From: Rugalucina vietnamica
Taxonomy: Eukaryota > Mollusca > Bivalvia > Lucinida > Lucinidae
Assembly: GCA_964017185.1 (NCBI GenBank)
Contig: OZ024869.1
Span: forward strand, 456,501-520,500
Length of the DNA stretch: 64,000 bases
Reading direction: 5' to 3'
Position 1 is the stretch's first letter. Each line of letters starts with the position of its first letter. Below are positions 13,301 through 27,600 of the stretch, piece by piece. The notes beneath the pieces are model-generated. The model was not told where the DNA came from, ran no database searches, and saw only the letters and a list, made by a program, of their open reading frames with translations. Position numbers and translations under genes: made by a program.

Positions 13301-14480
13301 ATTGCAATTTAAAATGCTATGTTTCCGTGCAGTGCCATTTCCTTTACAATCAAAGTGTTGCCGTATTTTTCTTGCAGTGTATTTTCAATTGCGATCAGCA
13401 GTGTTGCCCTTTTTACATGCAGTGCATTTTCCGGTTCAATCAAGAAAGTTGTCATTATGGTCCATGCATTTTCATTTCCATTGCAATTAAAACTGTTGCA
13501 CAAGTGTCCTTGCAGTGTATTTTCCATTGAAATCAAAACAGTTACCATATTGTCCGCGCATAGCCATTTCTTTTGCAATCAAAAGAATCAAGAATGGTTG
13601 CAATGTTGTTCGTTCATTGCGTTTCCTCTGCAATCAAAAGCTCTGCCCTTTGTCCTCGCAGTGCATTTTCCATTCCAATCAAAAAGGTTGTTTTTTTGGC
13701 CATGCAGTTTCATTTCGATCGCAGGGTATTTCCGTTGTTACAGTATTAACCTTCCAAAGAAATGCAACCTTTGGCCATACAGTTTTATTGCCACTGCAAT
13801 CAAACGTGTTGCCCTATTGACCGTGCTGTGCATTTTCCATGGCAAAGTAATGCAATTTTGTTCATATAGTGCCATTGCAATCGCAATCAAAAGTGCGACC
13901 CCATTGTCCATGCAGAGCATTTCCTTTGCAAACAATAATGGTTGTCCTATTGTCCGTTCAGTGCGTTTCCTTGGCAAAAACAAATGGTTGTCATGTTTTC
14001 TGTGCAGTGGATTTTTCATTGCAATCAAAACTATTTGTCATGTTTTACGTGCAGAGACATCAACAGTATTTCCCTTTTTCACCCTTTTGTCCGCGCAGTG
14101 CACTTTCCTTTGAAGTGATCAAAAGTGTTTCCTGTTGCCCATATAGTGCATTTCATATGCAACCAAAAATGTTTGCGCTGTTGCCCGTTCTGTGCGTTTT
14201 CCGTGGCAAAAAAAGACAAATATTTGTCATGTTTTCTGTTCAATCTATAATAGTCGCCATGTTTTCTGTGCAGTAATAGTTCCTTGCAATCAACAGTGTT
14301 AACCCTTTTGTAGTGCATTCTTATTTGCAATCACAAGTGTTGCCCTGTTGTCCCTTGCGAGCAAAGATGGTTGCAATGCTGTTTTTACCATAGTTTTGCA
14401 ATTATACAGGCGTTGTCAAGTTGTCTTTGCAGAGCAGTTTTCTGTGCAATCAAATGGTTTTGTTCATCTATCTGTGCAGT
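10378..14480 (+). repeat. Large diverged 46-bp minisatellite array (about 85 units)
   Basis: The unit reads roughly TTTGCAATCAAAAGTGTTGC, then CCTATAAGCCATGCAGTG, then CCATTTCC, 46 bp in all, repeated head to tail with substitutions and small indels. From about 12.9 kb rightward the middle changes to CCTATTGTCCGTGCAGTGC. A block around 12.59-12.78 kb holds four nearly identical units (GCCGTGCAGTGTAATTTCC type), a recent local amplification. Many short open frames here in all phases are by-products of the periodicity. An unrelated inverted-repeat element interrupts the array at 10761-11341. Confidence 0.92.
10761..11341. mobile_element. Foldback element made of GGACAGAATCCCCC modules
   Basis: The left arm (10761 to about 10890) starts GGACAAAATCCCCC, continues with repeated GGACAGAATC plus C-runs, and contains AGTATATCTTGCAAATAGTAC. 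The right arm (about 11213-11341) is the reverse complement, module by module, ending GGGATTTTGTCC. The arms are about 130 bp and the spacer about 320 bp, AT-rich. Minisatellite units flank both sides, so it inserted into the array. No clean target duplication is visible. No coding capacity. Confidence 0.8.
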
Positions 14481-14874
14481 ATTTTATCCTGTAGAGCGTC
14501 TTCCCTGCAGAGCGCCTTCCCGGGCTGCCCAGGCAATGCATATTTTTCTTTGAAAACTGCTATTCTGTCCGTGTCTTTCCACTTGTGCCCTACTGTCGTG
14601 GTTGTGCTTTTTCCATGACGTCTCTGCATGTCCTAATGTAGCTCTTCGAACTTCAGTGAAGTCATGTTCAATGTAGATGATGTTCTCGTCTTTAAGTTTT
14701 GCATCGTTGTCCTAACTGCGCATTTATCTGAAATCAGAAAGAAGGCTGTGTCTCAGAGAAGATTCAATCGTTACTTCTATCTGTACAGTGTATTATCATG
14801 ATATCATATCACTGAGTGGCCACCTATTGGGAAAATAGCTGCTCATTCGGCTTACGATATGTTCTCATGGTATA
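14481..14874. other. Right border of the minisatellite, no gene seen
   Basis: The periodicity fades out after about 14480; the remaining sequence is unassigned. Confidence 0.4.
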
Positions 14875-14983
14875 AGTACCTGATTGTTGATTTAGTTTTT
14901 CCCATCTCGGTTTTTGGAGTGGGAATCTTTTTTTCTGATTGCGTCTTTTCCTGGTTGTTGCCAACTTGTACCTTTTTCCATGT
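14875..14983 (+). repeat. Dispersed repeat, copy 1 (copy 2 at 58931-59030)
   Basis: AGTACCTGATTGTTGATTTA through GATTGCGTCTTTTCCTGG to TTGTACCTTTTT is closely matched at 58931-59030 in the same orientation, with small indels. It probably belongs to an uncharacterised interspersed repeat family. Confidence 0.7.
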
Positions 14984-17240
14984 ATTACATAATAAATGCA
15001 ACACTGGAGAATTTTATACAGCTGTCTCTTATGATACATTTAACGTCATGTCTGTATTTTCAGAGTTTCGACGACGGCCTTGCTGATTAAATTAAGGATT
15101 AGTTGCGGTTGCAGAAGTACCAAATCTTTCGCAAGCAGGGACATGTAAATATCGACTACTCGCACCATTAGTGTCCAGAAAAACTCATTTTCTAACTGCA
15201 GCCAGGCAGTCCATGTCTCTTTCCCGCTTGTTTAATTTACATTAAAATGATTTCAGTCCTCATTACTTTCGCTTGACCATCTCCATTGGCGAACAAGAGT
15301 TGCAAACTTTTCATTTCAACCGGCCAAATCGAATCAGGCATATGGTCAAGCAATAATCTCCACATCAGGAAAGTGAGATTATTGAATGAAGAATGGGGTT
15401 TCGATAAGAGCTAAGATTTCATATCGAACTATCAAGGGCCTTATCTTTGATGCGGAGTATAATTGAAATTTATTAGTTTTTAGATAAAATAAAGATGAAA
15501 TTAATTTGAAATCGTGGCGGTTTTCTTCAGTTTTGTCGGAGTATGTAGCACTGAGTAGCAATGCAATATTCGGGCTCTCAGTTGGTTTGGCATCCTGCTT
15601 CATAGGCTGCAATATCAATTTTCATTCTTGCATTTCTTTCATCAACATATTATGTCTTTCTTTAAATTGATGTGTTTTGCAGATGTGCCAAGAATCATTA
15701 TAATGTCAAACAGATATTTGACTTGACATGACGTACTAGTATATCGCAAACAAATGCATTTGCTATATGCAATACACTGTGGAGAATTCAGAAGCAATAT
15801 TGTGGCATTTTTTCCTAAAGGCTACACTGTGATTCTTGCTTTAATCATCACCTCACTGAGTTCCAAAATCATTTTAAAACACGATCATGACACATTTACG
15901 ACTACTGTGGCACATCCCATTTTGCTTTCAACATTTTACATACATAGGCACATGTGTGTGCATGTTGCAGTTTATCTATTTCAAAAACATACAAAATATT
16001 GTACCGGTAGAATCAAGCTGTTTTACTTTCGTTTTCGTTGTCAAAAATGTAAACTGTCAAAAACATTAAATGTGGCACCCAGTTTGACATCTTTATTTGT
16101 AGCTAATAATGAGACATCTAGACTGTAGACTAGTTTGTGTAATAAACTGTTGAAAAATGACTGTGTTGCGTAAGTCAGATCATTACCTTGACAGTTATGA
16201 TTTATAATTGAAATAAAAACTTAACATTATTTCTCTAGTGGGTGGGGTACGGAACAAATGGACGAATCGAATGTCCAGTAGAGAGCGATCAGTAGAGCTG
16301 GTTTATTGTTGATTATTTTTATTAAAACCTTGAATTTTAATAATGTTTCATACCTTGCCTTCGTGTTTTTCTTTTATTTATCTACCTTTGGTACCTTCCT
16401 ACATTTCGGGCTCGGTTTCAGTTCCCAATGCATGCAAGTAAATGTGCAAATCAATTCAAAAGGTTTTATTACATAGTTCGCGTCCAAGTGCTAAGGTGGC
16501 GTCATCTACATCTTCTGTACAACATCATTAAGTGTAACTGGTGTACTGACTTAATATAACAATTATATAATATCAATTTTACATGTTTGATTCGAAGTTT
16601 ATTGCAGGCCCACCCAATGTCAATTTGCTCCCCTCAACACAAGTGATCAAGTTATGTTACTATTCTGGGTAGCTCAGTAAGATACGGGCATAGAGTTTAT
16701 ATAGACTTTTTCGGTATTCGGTTTAAAGAACAACACAGGTGACTCAACAATTTTATTTTCATTAACTCTTACGTTTTCAATAAAACCTACTCAAGCTTTC
16801 AATTAATGTCGTAGCTTTTTAAGGTAGAGTGTTAGAATAATGTTATATCATAGGACTGTAACAGCCCTTCATGGGCTAAATATGACATCATATAAACCAT
16901 ATGAGACGGTGGATTTATCCTCCGGTAAAGTAAATATTATTATCCCTTATTTACCTAGGTGAATACAAAATTTTGATTGAAAATAAATAGTAAGCAATTT
17001 TCCTATTTGAAACCCCTCAAGATTTTCCTTGCCTAAATCAGTGTCACCATTTTCATACATGGTTTAAACTCTTTCGTTGCGGACTACTGGCGTAAATAAA
17101 AGACTATTAGTGTTCATGACCGACAAACTACAAATTTCTATCGTTTTCAAAGGAACATTTACATTATATTTATTGATATTTCAATGATTCTATATGTCAC
17201 CGCTTCTCCGCGCAGGTCGTAAAAGATCTTAATTGATTTG
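14984..17240. other. Intergenic upstream of the protocadherin gene
   Basis: AT-rich with no recognised exon or element. The longest plus-strand open frame (15754-16128, 124 codons) has no family features. Confidence 0.4.
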
Positions 17241-17786
17241 CGCGATTTTCATTCGTCGATCTGGTGTCAGGAGGCGGGGCGTAGTAGAAATATCATCTCT
17301 ACAGAAAAGAAAATTTGTATTGGAGAGAAAATAAACACACAACACCAACAGTAAACCACGATGGAGCCAGATTAGAAAATACTCAACATGTGTTTGTAAT
17401 TTTCTTACGGATTATTCGCTGTTGTTTTACTTTCGCTGGAATTAGAATCTACATCGCTGTATATTTTTAAGTGTTATGAGCAAATTATGAGTGACAGGAT
17501 ACATTTCACCATACAGTTAAAATGACATTTCAATCATGAATGACATCAAGTAGCTATGTGTCAAACAAATATTTGTAACTCAGTGTCAGAAATATACATG
17601 TTGGTATGTTGGTGGTAGAAAAAAAACTACACGAAAGGATATAAAAAATAGTTCCTCAGAAAATACAGTGACATCTTAAACACAATCAAATATAACATTT
17701 TTCGTTTCCCAACTTGTACTAGCCGACCTGTCAGTGCACGTGTAAGTATGTAGAACTTGTTCAAAAACAGTTTCCACACATAAACA
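17241..17786 (+). promoter_or_regulatory. Probable 5' region of the protocadherin gene
   Basis: The DNA directly before the initiation codon. A GGAGGCGGGGC patch lies near 17270 and a TATA-like ATATAAAAAA near 17640, but the transcription start cannot be fixed by eye. An in-frame TAA at 17781-17783 shows that 17787 is the first possible Met in its frame unless a 5' exon is spliced in. Confidence 0.3.
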
Positions 17787-20700
17787 ATGGCACTAAAACG
17801 ACATAAACTGTCAAACGGACTTGGATCTCTTCTAATGCTTCAGACATGGCGCATACTTTCTCTATTGTTAACATGTGTATGTGCTTCAGAAGTACAGTAC
17901 ACCATTCAAGAGGACCAACCATCTTCGTACATTGGTAACCTCAAAGAGGATTATAACCTACAACCTAACGTAGCCACTGACGTGTACAACAATCTTGTGT
18001 ATAAAATTCTAGGAACTGGCAACGACATAGCTGCTTACTTTCGAGTTGAAAACACCACTGGAAGACTCTTCACGACGTCAGCAATTGACAGAGATACGTT
18101 ACCACGTTGTTCTGGTGAACCAAACTGTATTCTGACGTTTGACGTTGGTATTCAGTCACCCATCGGCGCTTTCTTCATTAAAATCAGCGTCGACGTCATT
18201 CTCAAAGACCGAAATGATCACTCACCAAGATTCACCAAACAAGTGGACAAAGTAGAGTTTTTCGAAGGTTCAAGGTCAGGTACTTACGTAACAATCGACG
18301 GCGCGTCCGATAGGGACGCGGGAAACTTTAGTGTTCAGAACTATTACATCAAGACGACTGACGTTCCGTTCAAAGCAGCTATTGAAAGAGTTCCTGACGG
18401 TAGTTCTGCCGTTAGAATCATAGTTGACGGCGATCTTGATCGTGAAACGTTGGAGTACTATCAGATAGTCGTTGTAGCGGAGGACGGCGGTGATCCACCG
18501 AGAACGGCCGAGATAAACGTTAACGTCACGATTCTGGATGACAACGATAATAAACCCATTTTCAAACAGGCGTTTTACAACGTTACCATTAATGAGGATA
18601 TTACGTTAGGTACTGTTATCGCTGAAGTTACAGCGACTGATATTGACAAGGGGCCTAACGGTGAGATTATCTATAGACTTAGCCCAAACAATAATAACGA
18701 TACCAAACTGACGTACGCGATCGATGCATCTACAGGACAACTCAGTGTTATCAAACATTTATCCTATAACCAGGGTGCACCGGTGACTATTTACGTCGAG
18801 GCAGAGGATAAAGGCAGCCAGCCTAAAACGTCACAAGTTATTGTTTACGTCAACATTATTGACTCCAAGAATCGTCCTCCTGAAATCAACGTCAATATTT
18901 TATCAGGTGACGTCCAGGCTAGTGTTTCGGAATACGCCAACGTTGGTGCAGTTGTGGCATATGTCGGGATTATAGATAAAGACACGGATCGTAATGGTAA
19001 AGTTGCCTGTACAGGTGACATGGAAAATTTCGGCCTAGAAAGACTAGCAGAGAATGAGTACAAGGTCGTTGTCTCCGGATCACTAAACAGGGAAATGAAG
19101 TCACAGTATCTCATCGTCATAAATTGCAATGACAACGGATCGCCACCAAAGAATTCCTCCGCTAACTTCACTGTCAGAATACTCGATGAAAATGACAACC
19201 CACCTCGCTTCACCCAAGGCACGTACTTCTTAAGAACAGAAGAAAACAACGACATCGGTGACGTTATTGGAATAGTGACGGCCACCGATATGGATATTGG
19301 CAGAAACGCTAGGTTGACGTACACGTTGAGAGATTCAAGCTGTGAAGACATGTTTTTAGATTCAGTTAGTGGAGAGATAAGAGCAAATTTCGTGCTGGAT
19401 CGAGAAAATGTCACCCAGTGCGTTCTAAGCGTTGCTGCTACGGACGACGGTCGACCTAAGTTATCAGCTACTGCTTCTGTAGTTGTCACTGTCCTAGACC
19501 AGAATGACAATTATCCAGTGTTCAATCCACCTAATTATGAAATCCATGTTTATGAAGAGATCCCATACAATACTACCATTGAACAAGTGACAGCTAGAGA
19601 CACAGACTATGGTGTAAATGGAACCGTAATGTACTCTTTTGAGCAGCCACCCGGTGCAAGCTTTCCCTTTAAGCTATTGACTGACGGAACAATCAGAGCT
19701 ATTAAAAGATTAGATAGAGAAACAATATCAAGATACGAGTTCGTAGTTATCGCCAGTGATCTAGGTTCCCCTCCGTTAAGTTCTTCAGTAACAGTGACGG
19801 TTGTGTTACTAGATCTCAATGATAACGACCCGCATTTTGTTTTCCCCAATCGGAACAACAATACAGTAAAAGTTCCCTTATCAACTGAACCTTATTCAGT
19901 GATCACAAGTGTTGAAGCAGTAGACAGAGATGAAGGTGATAACCAATATCTGTCCTATTGGATCGTGAATACAACTGCACCGAATATGTTCACCATCGAA
20001 ACTAAAGATAACATTGGTGAGGTTAGAGTACTTCGTATACCTGACCCATCTGAATTCAAGTCCTGTGTACTTCAAATAAGAGCACAGGATAAAGGACTCC
20101 CTGCAAGGTTTTCTACTCAGAATCTAACAGTGGAGTTTGTCGCAGTTCCAGCGGATACTGACACTAAGAATTTCGCCATTGCAATATCATTAGGTTGTGT
20201 GACAGTAGTATTATCAATAGTGATAGTGATAGTTATATTCCTTGTCCGCCGCCATGATCTCAAGAGAAAACAACCCTGCCTAGACTGTTCAAAATCTGAC
20301 CTGGAAGTCAGCCCAGATGATCTCAAACCCAAGTTGATAAAGAGTAGTGACTCAGACACCAGTGACAGTTTGAAGAAAGTCAGTTTTACAGTGGATAATG
20401 GGTCAACCTTGAGTACAGATCGCAGCAAGGCCACCACTCATAGCCCACTTGGGAATCAAAATAGCTTTCAGGTTTGTCATTTAGTTTATCATTAATGTAT
20501 GGATTTCATATTTCAAAAAAGGTGTCTATTGTCTGAATTTTGAAATAGCAGATTGTCCTGCACACATCCTTTGACTATGTACACGTATCAAATATACTTT
20601 TCCAAATTGTAACAAGTTAGGCTGTCGTTTACAATCGTCGTGGATATATTTTTGTGCACCTGACAATCTGGGTCTACAATTTATTTAAAGGCATTATGAA

Positions 20701-21314
20701 TATGGCTTTTATGGATTTCCCTTATGCATGATTTAGCCATATAGCGTGAGTATAGCAATCTTGACCCCCTATAATACAAACGCCCTTTCAATAGCAATTT
20801 CTGGTCTTTTCAGTTTATGAACAGGATTTATTGCTAAATTAACGGACGACTTGTTTAATTATGGTTCAAAGTCACTTGAGACCTTTTGCAACTTTTACTC
20901 ATTAGCGGAAATTTTAGATAGTTGAAAATAAATATACTTAACAGAGGTAATGTTTGTATAATGTTTGAAGATGCAAACAGATGAAAGTCTCAAAATCTCT
21001 CTTCTATATGGTAGCAGTCATTGTACACATTACGTTGATATTTACACTTTGTATTTGATTTGTCCCAATATTTGGCACCGGATTTAGACTGTTGAAGAAT
21101 ACTTCAGCATGACACTTGATACAAACTGTGTTATATTTATCAGAATTCTCTTGAAAAGGTTTACAATTGTGATCACAAGGCGTCGTTACTTGGCTGTTCA
21201 AGTTTACACTTATACTTTCCTACCCAAGTGTTTCATCTGGTCCTTGTAGGTTTTCTCTGTTTCATTGTTCCCCTTTCTTTATCATACCTACCAACATTAT
21301 TATGGTGTTTTCGA

Positions 21315-21394
<80 letters not shown>

Positions 21395-21428
21395 CACCTA
21401 TCTATCTATCTATCTATCTATCTATTTA

Positions 21429-21495
<67 letters not shown>

Positions 21496-21502
21496 GATCC
21501 AC

Positions 21503-21575
<73 letters not shown>

Positions 21576-21576
21576 C

Positions 21577-21616
<40 letters not shown>

Positions 21617-24600
21617 GAGCTGATCTGCCTGCCTATGGTGGACCATGCCAGTCAACGAAATGTAACAGAAATAACTGTCAACCAAATGCATCTACCATTA
21701 TTACTGATGATGTCCAGCGTGATCCCACTGATAACAGTATAGAAATAGCTAGTGACCACAAACCCACACGGAGCTGTCCCCTCCCCTGATCGTAGCGATA
21801 CTGGTTCAGTGCAAGTTGAGAATGTCCTGACCAATAATTACTATACAGAGGGGAAAAATAAAATGTAATTATTGCTTTCATTGAAAGGCCCCAATCTTAT
21901 TAGGAATCGAGTCTATTTCTACAAACCACTAAACCACCTTAATCTATATTATTTATACAGAGTGTGTTGAAAGGAACTTGAAATGACCTGTTATGTTGTC
22001 TTTGAATCAAATAATTGAATAAGACAGGTGAACAAAAACGCAAAATTAGGATAACATCCGAATTCAATTTCATTGAAGTGTATAATTTGAAACCCGGGTA
22101 AAATAAACATTTTGTTTAGATTTTGAAATAGGGATAAACTGTTAAGCATTGGTATAGCCGCTCAGCTGAAATTCAAACAAGCCCTAAATCGCAAATATAA
22201 TTACCTCATCGTTCGGAAGGATGAATTTGGTCTCAAATTAAAGATAATTGATTGTTCTTTCAGAATCCGGTTGTCGTAGTGTCAAAAAAGTGTAGCGTCA
22301 TATCAGAAAAATGGGAGATAACTCTGTATTTGTTAAAATTAAGAATGGCCCATGGGGATACGAAAACGTCAAAAATATTTTTTTCGACTTCGGTTTCGAG
22401 TCTTTGATTATATTTTCGTATTGTACAATAGTTTGTCGACATAATGCGGTTGATTTTAACTGTTTGTGATTTTTCAATGACGCTTTAACGGCCGGTAACG
22501 TATGTAACCTTGCAAAAAATTTGATTTTGACGTCTTGCGTTTTTTATCCAAAGAACAGTATTTTAGAAATACCAACGATTTTCTATCTATATAAGGCTCT
22601 GTTAATGGGAAACACGTTAGTGTTCTCATATTTCCGCTATGACATCTCTATATCTTGTAAGTGCGTTTTAAAGTGACCCACCCATTATTGAAAAATGCCG
22701 TATTACGAAGTTAAATCTCTCATTCAGTAGAGAAAAACTTATGGATAAGCATGTATGTCTTTTAATTTACTACGAGGAATGGACATACTGGCTCAAATTA
22801 CATTCTTTTTAACATTTTGGGAGAATAATAAAATAGGCTTCAGATTTATATTGTCACGTAGACTACATATATGCATACAGCAGACAAAACGCTAAAAATT
22901 CGGGCCCCCATAGATACGCCCATACACGAACATGATTTTGGAACGAAACAATGCCTCATCGTCCAGAAGGAGATATTTCGTCATAAATTAAAGAAAAGTG
23001 GTTGTTCTTTGAAAAAAGGTGTAGCAGTAAACCAGGACAGGGCAGACAGATACCTCTTTATTTGGTTAAATCCTAAATGACACGTTGGAATATTGGAAGG
23101 TTGAAATATCATTTATTCTTTTCCATTTTGATCATTGTGTTAAATTTGTTTCATCATACAGTCAGGTGTCTACACATTGTAATTGGTTTAAACATTTTAA
23201 GAACGTACGCTACTGCCATAACGATGCGTAACGTACGTAACACATTATTATACACTGAATTGGTGAGATATAATATTTCATAGCGTACTAAAATAAAATG
23301 TACATCAAGATGCTGTTTATAAGCCTTTGCCATGAATAATTTACTTTACCAATGATCTCATTTTTATATTGTTAGCCATTGTTAAATCACCTACCAGATT
23401 CTTGAATTATACCGTTATACCGTTTTCTGTGTAGGCATGGATACTTCCCACTATAGAAAGTTATTAAATAAAAATGTTGGCCTTTACCAGATCAGAAAAT
23501 TCGGACCACGGTTCGCGACCGCGACGGAGGAGAAAAAAAAGGTGAAGTGTAAATTACAAAGTAGTCTTATTCAAATGGTTACGTAAACTACAATCGCATT
23601 AATAAAACAGTTAAGCATTTCATACAGGTTAATTTCAGGATCAAAGTAAGGTCCGTTCGATCATTTCATGCCGTTTCTGTTTACCAAAATATATTTCTTT
23701 GATTCAAATGCAATCTCAGACTGTTGTTGTTGTGTTGTCGTCGTCGTTTCTATTTTCACCTACACCATTTTGTAGCACAAAAGTGGTTTGAAGACTTTTA
23801 TAGCTTAACATAGAAGTTTAGACCCAAATAAAAGTATGTCTATAAAGCCTACATTTTATTCTTAGTTCTATAGGTTTTTTCCTCGTAATTTGGTTCTATT
23901 TTGGAATTCTATGAAACCGATATATCCTGAGGCAGCATTTTAATTTGTGTTACATACGTTACACACAAAGCATTATATGTTACATTTTATTTACTTTCTA
24001 CACTGTGTGGAGTCATTGGAGTTATTTAAAAATATTTAGAATAAAGTGTATTTATGTGCCCTTTCCAAATATAAGATTCATTGTTTCAATCTTAGGTTTA
24101 CGGTGTGCAGTTATTGTTCCGTTTTTATCAAGAATGATAACAATCGTTTACTGTGCGCAATTATTTCCAAGTGGCATGGCAGGGCATAATCAGCATCTAA
24201 AGGTATGGATATGACCATAGTTTCATATATTACTAATCTGAATCTAAGCCCACGCTGTTACCATAATAGCGAAAACGTGAAATCATTTCAAAACGTACAT
24301 TCAAAGAGATGTTTACTTAATAAGATATATTTTTAATAGATGTTTACTTAGTATATAATATTCCTATGCGTATCGTAGGTAACCTGGCACTGTTAATTGT
24401 TTACACATACATGTATTATAGCATACCAATAGAACCTTAAACTTTACTACAAAATAAGAGAAGCCACTTTGGGAACGATTTTTTTCCAATTCCACTGACG
24501 TAAACCTCTTAATAATTTTGATTTTAGTCAATTTACTGAAGATAAAGTGAAGGTAACGAACAGTTATATGTGAAACATGCAGTATTGAAATCGTATCAGT

Positions 24601-27600
24601 GACATCTCATTAACGTGTAATGCTTACTCTAAAGTATTGGGATGAAATTGTTGTCTCTGTGTAAGAATGACCTCTTATACATTAAATACGCTCCTAAAGG
24701 TTAAATTGTACAAAACAGTACTGAATTATGTTACGTATGTTACACAATAATAATACAGAAGTTTTTTTTATCAAATGGTGCTATTGCATACGGATTCATA
24801 TTTTATTGACTTTAATGAAATTGAGCAGGCATTTTATCTGTGTTTTTATGTTGTTATTTAATTTTAAGTAAAGCAAATGCATTGGAGTGCCGGGATAGAA
24901 GAATTAGCAAACGATTTAAAGAATAAGGAAAAGCCGTATGTGTTGTTAGTCATTTTTCACACAAATCACATTACTGAACATCTCCTTTACGCTTTATACC
25001 AATAAAATGATACTTATTACATTTCCCTTTAAATGAATATGACATAAAGTTGCACTTGATGAAGCAGAATTTCATAATTTTGCAACACAGCATACATTGT
25101 ATGTAAAACCTTTTAAACACATATTTGTATAATAGCTTGTAACAAAGCATCTTTGGGAAAAATACGAACAGAAATTCGTTCCAATTGTGATACTGTCATG
25201 ATACACAGAAAGGTTAAAGTAGGTAAACGGAAACCAAAAAGCTACCTTTCATGTTTCCTGAAAGTTTTAGTATATTAAAAAGGAAACTCATTCCCTTGAT
25301 AACTATTATCAAGGCTAATATTATATACCATAATACGAGATCGCAAATTTGGATAACTTTATCAATTAAAATATCATTGTATCATTTATTTTTTTATATA
25401 TAAAATGAGCTATCTTGGCATATGAAGTGACGTCTTCGGTTCAGTTCATTAGGAACCACCTTGTTGCTCTACAGTGTTTTAAGGAAAAAACGTAGTGAGA
25501 CAATTATGCAATTCTAATAAATGTGTTATATACGTTACATTTTGAACACAAAGGAACATATTATAGGATTGAGCTTTCATTTTTTTATACTTAAGACAAA
25601 ATTATTCTGCTAAAACGAATGAGGTTTCGGGGATAATATTTGAATACTGTGTGCAATACGTCAGTGATACCAGTGGAAGAGTGTCATTTTGGGGAGGGGT
25701 ATGGCTATCCAAAGACAAATACATGTAACTCAATGACTTCATATAAATATTATATGTTTACGACATTTAAAAGCAAATAAATTGTTAGTTGTTGGTGTCT
25801 ATAAAATGGCAGCATTAGTCATTCCTAACTTGATATTAGAAACTAACAAAGTATTTTTGATATATATTTTGTATTCAGAATAACAAATTTGTACCCATGA
25901 GCAATTATCCTGGGGAGCAAAGTAGATCTTAATATCACCCAGAGTACATGTACATGTATATTGTATATGCGTACGATTTACCTTTAAATAAAATTCAATA
26001 ACGTGTTTTCCTTCATTCTTACATTCTTTCTTTCATTCTTCCCCTCTTTCTTTAGCTGTTTATTTCATATCATGTTATGATTTGTATTTGACATTTTACT
26101 TTATGGTGTTACGCGTGTTACATTTTCGATTTAATAAGTACCGAATGCCGAGAAATCGATGTAATTATTCGGCTTTATCGTGTAAAATACACGCTGCCAT
26201 TAAGTCATTATTCCTTAAACGTTATATAATATATCTCAAATCGAAATCTTTGCAAGCTACATGTTCTTTGATTATTCGCATGTGTGTATGATGTAAGCAA
26301 GGTTGATCCTGTTTACTCATTCTGCTTAAATCAAATTCGGTGTTACACATGATTTTAGTTAAAACATTAAAATGTCCTGATAAATCGATATGATATATTT
26401 AGTAACAGTTTAAAGTTTTTGCTATATAGACGCATCCTATTGCAGGATACTGTATGTTCAATACATGCATTGATGTTAAGAAATTAAGAAATGTTACTTA
26501 TGTTACATGGCCTAGCTCTTACTGAGTAAAAAAAAAAATAATTGTTAGATCCTTTGGAAGCAGTAAAAGATTCAAAGCGAGAAGATGGGCCATATTGTAC
26601 AATTTCGGGTAATGAACCTTCATCAGTGACCCTTTACAAAACTGGCAGTGAAAGCCAGACATTTTGCTGCAATTTCAATAATTTACATCTGTGTAGTCTA
26701 AATCAAAGACTCATAATCCCAAAGGGGCCAAATAATCAAAATACAGTTAAGAAGATGATTCTCAACGAACAGTGTATTTGAAATACTCCAAATATATTCA
26801 CTGATCCCAAAGGATCAAACGAAAAATATAATCTGCACTATGGATGATGTACGGGGAGACTTTTTAGGGCCGCCACACGGCACAACACCAGCTGTAGTAA
26901 TAGCAAATAAAAATAATTGTTAGATCCTTTGGAAGCAGTAAAAGATACGTTATTTCTCTAGGAAACCTCTTCCTTGAAATTATTTAAACGTAGTAAGAGA
27001 ACTGTCCAAGTTTTACAAAGACGAACGATATTAAAAATAGCTCTTATTTGTGCAAAATGGTTGTAGGGCGACTTTAATTCTTCCAGCTTTTCAATAGGAG
27101 TCGAAGTGTTATAACATATTACGACATATTTTAAAATATATATATCAAAGACAGATTCATAGTATTTTGTTTGAAATGTTTCCATTAAATCTATTATGTA
27201 ACCGATAAAACTGTAACACGAATACTAGAACAAATAAAAAAACGCATATTGTAAAAACTTTCAACTATTTTTATCGGCCGACCCCAGTCCTTTTTATAAA
27301 GTAACATATGTAACATCTCAGAATGCACCTTGAAGCTCTATACATATTTCTCTATGAGTATATAAGTATTGAGTCAAGAAGAATTTGGAAGAAAAGCCAA
27401 TTTACGAATCGGTTTCAAATTGGTTTTGTAACCATGCACCAAAAATGAATACGTTTGAGAAAGAGATATGTGTCCATAATTGCCAAATTACGCTACAATG
27501 TACTGGGGCGCAAAACAACCAAATATTCGAGGAGACACCCATCTTTCATTTTAGACTAAACTTCTCCATCTGAACGATAAGGTTATGTTTCATATTGAAC

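Noticed and set aside
10378..14480. Regular repeats as a CRISPR array
   Set aside because: Head-to-tail diverged units with no constant repeat and unique spacer alternation, in eukaryotic DNA.
10224..14618. Many 60-264-codon open frames across the minisatellite
   Set aside because: They follow the 46-bp periodicity, occur in all frames and contain only translations of the repeat.
18845..20437. Minus-strand open frames opposite the protocadherin
   Set aside because: Shadows of the strongly biased plus-strand coding sequence; no domains of their own.
21228..21742. 131- and 146-codon frames of IYLS repeats
   Set aside because: Translation of the TATC microsatellite.
24180..24205. Mini-exon between AG and GTATGG in protocadherin intron 1
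   Set aside because: Exons 1 and 2 already join in phase 0, the tract before the AG is poor, and the site lies within a foldback element.
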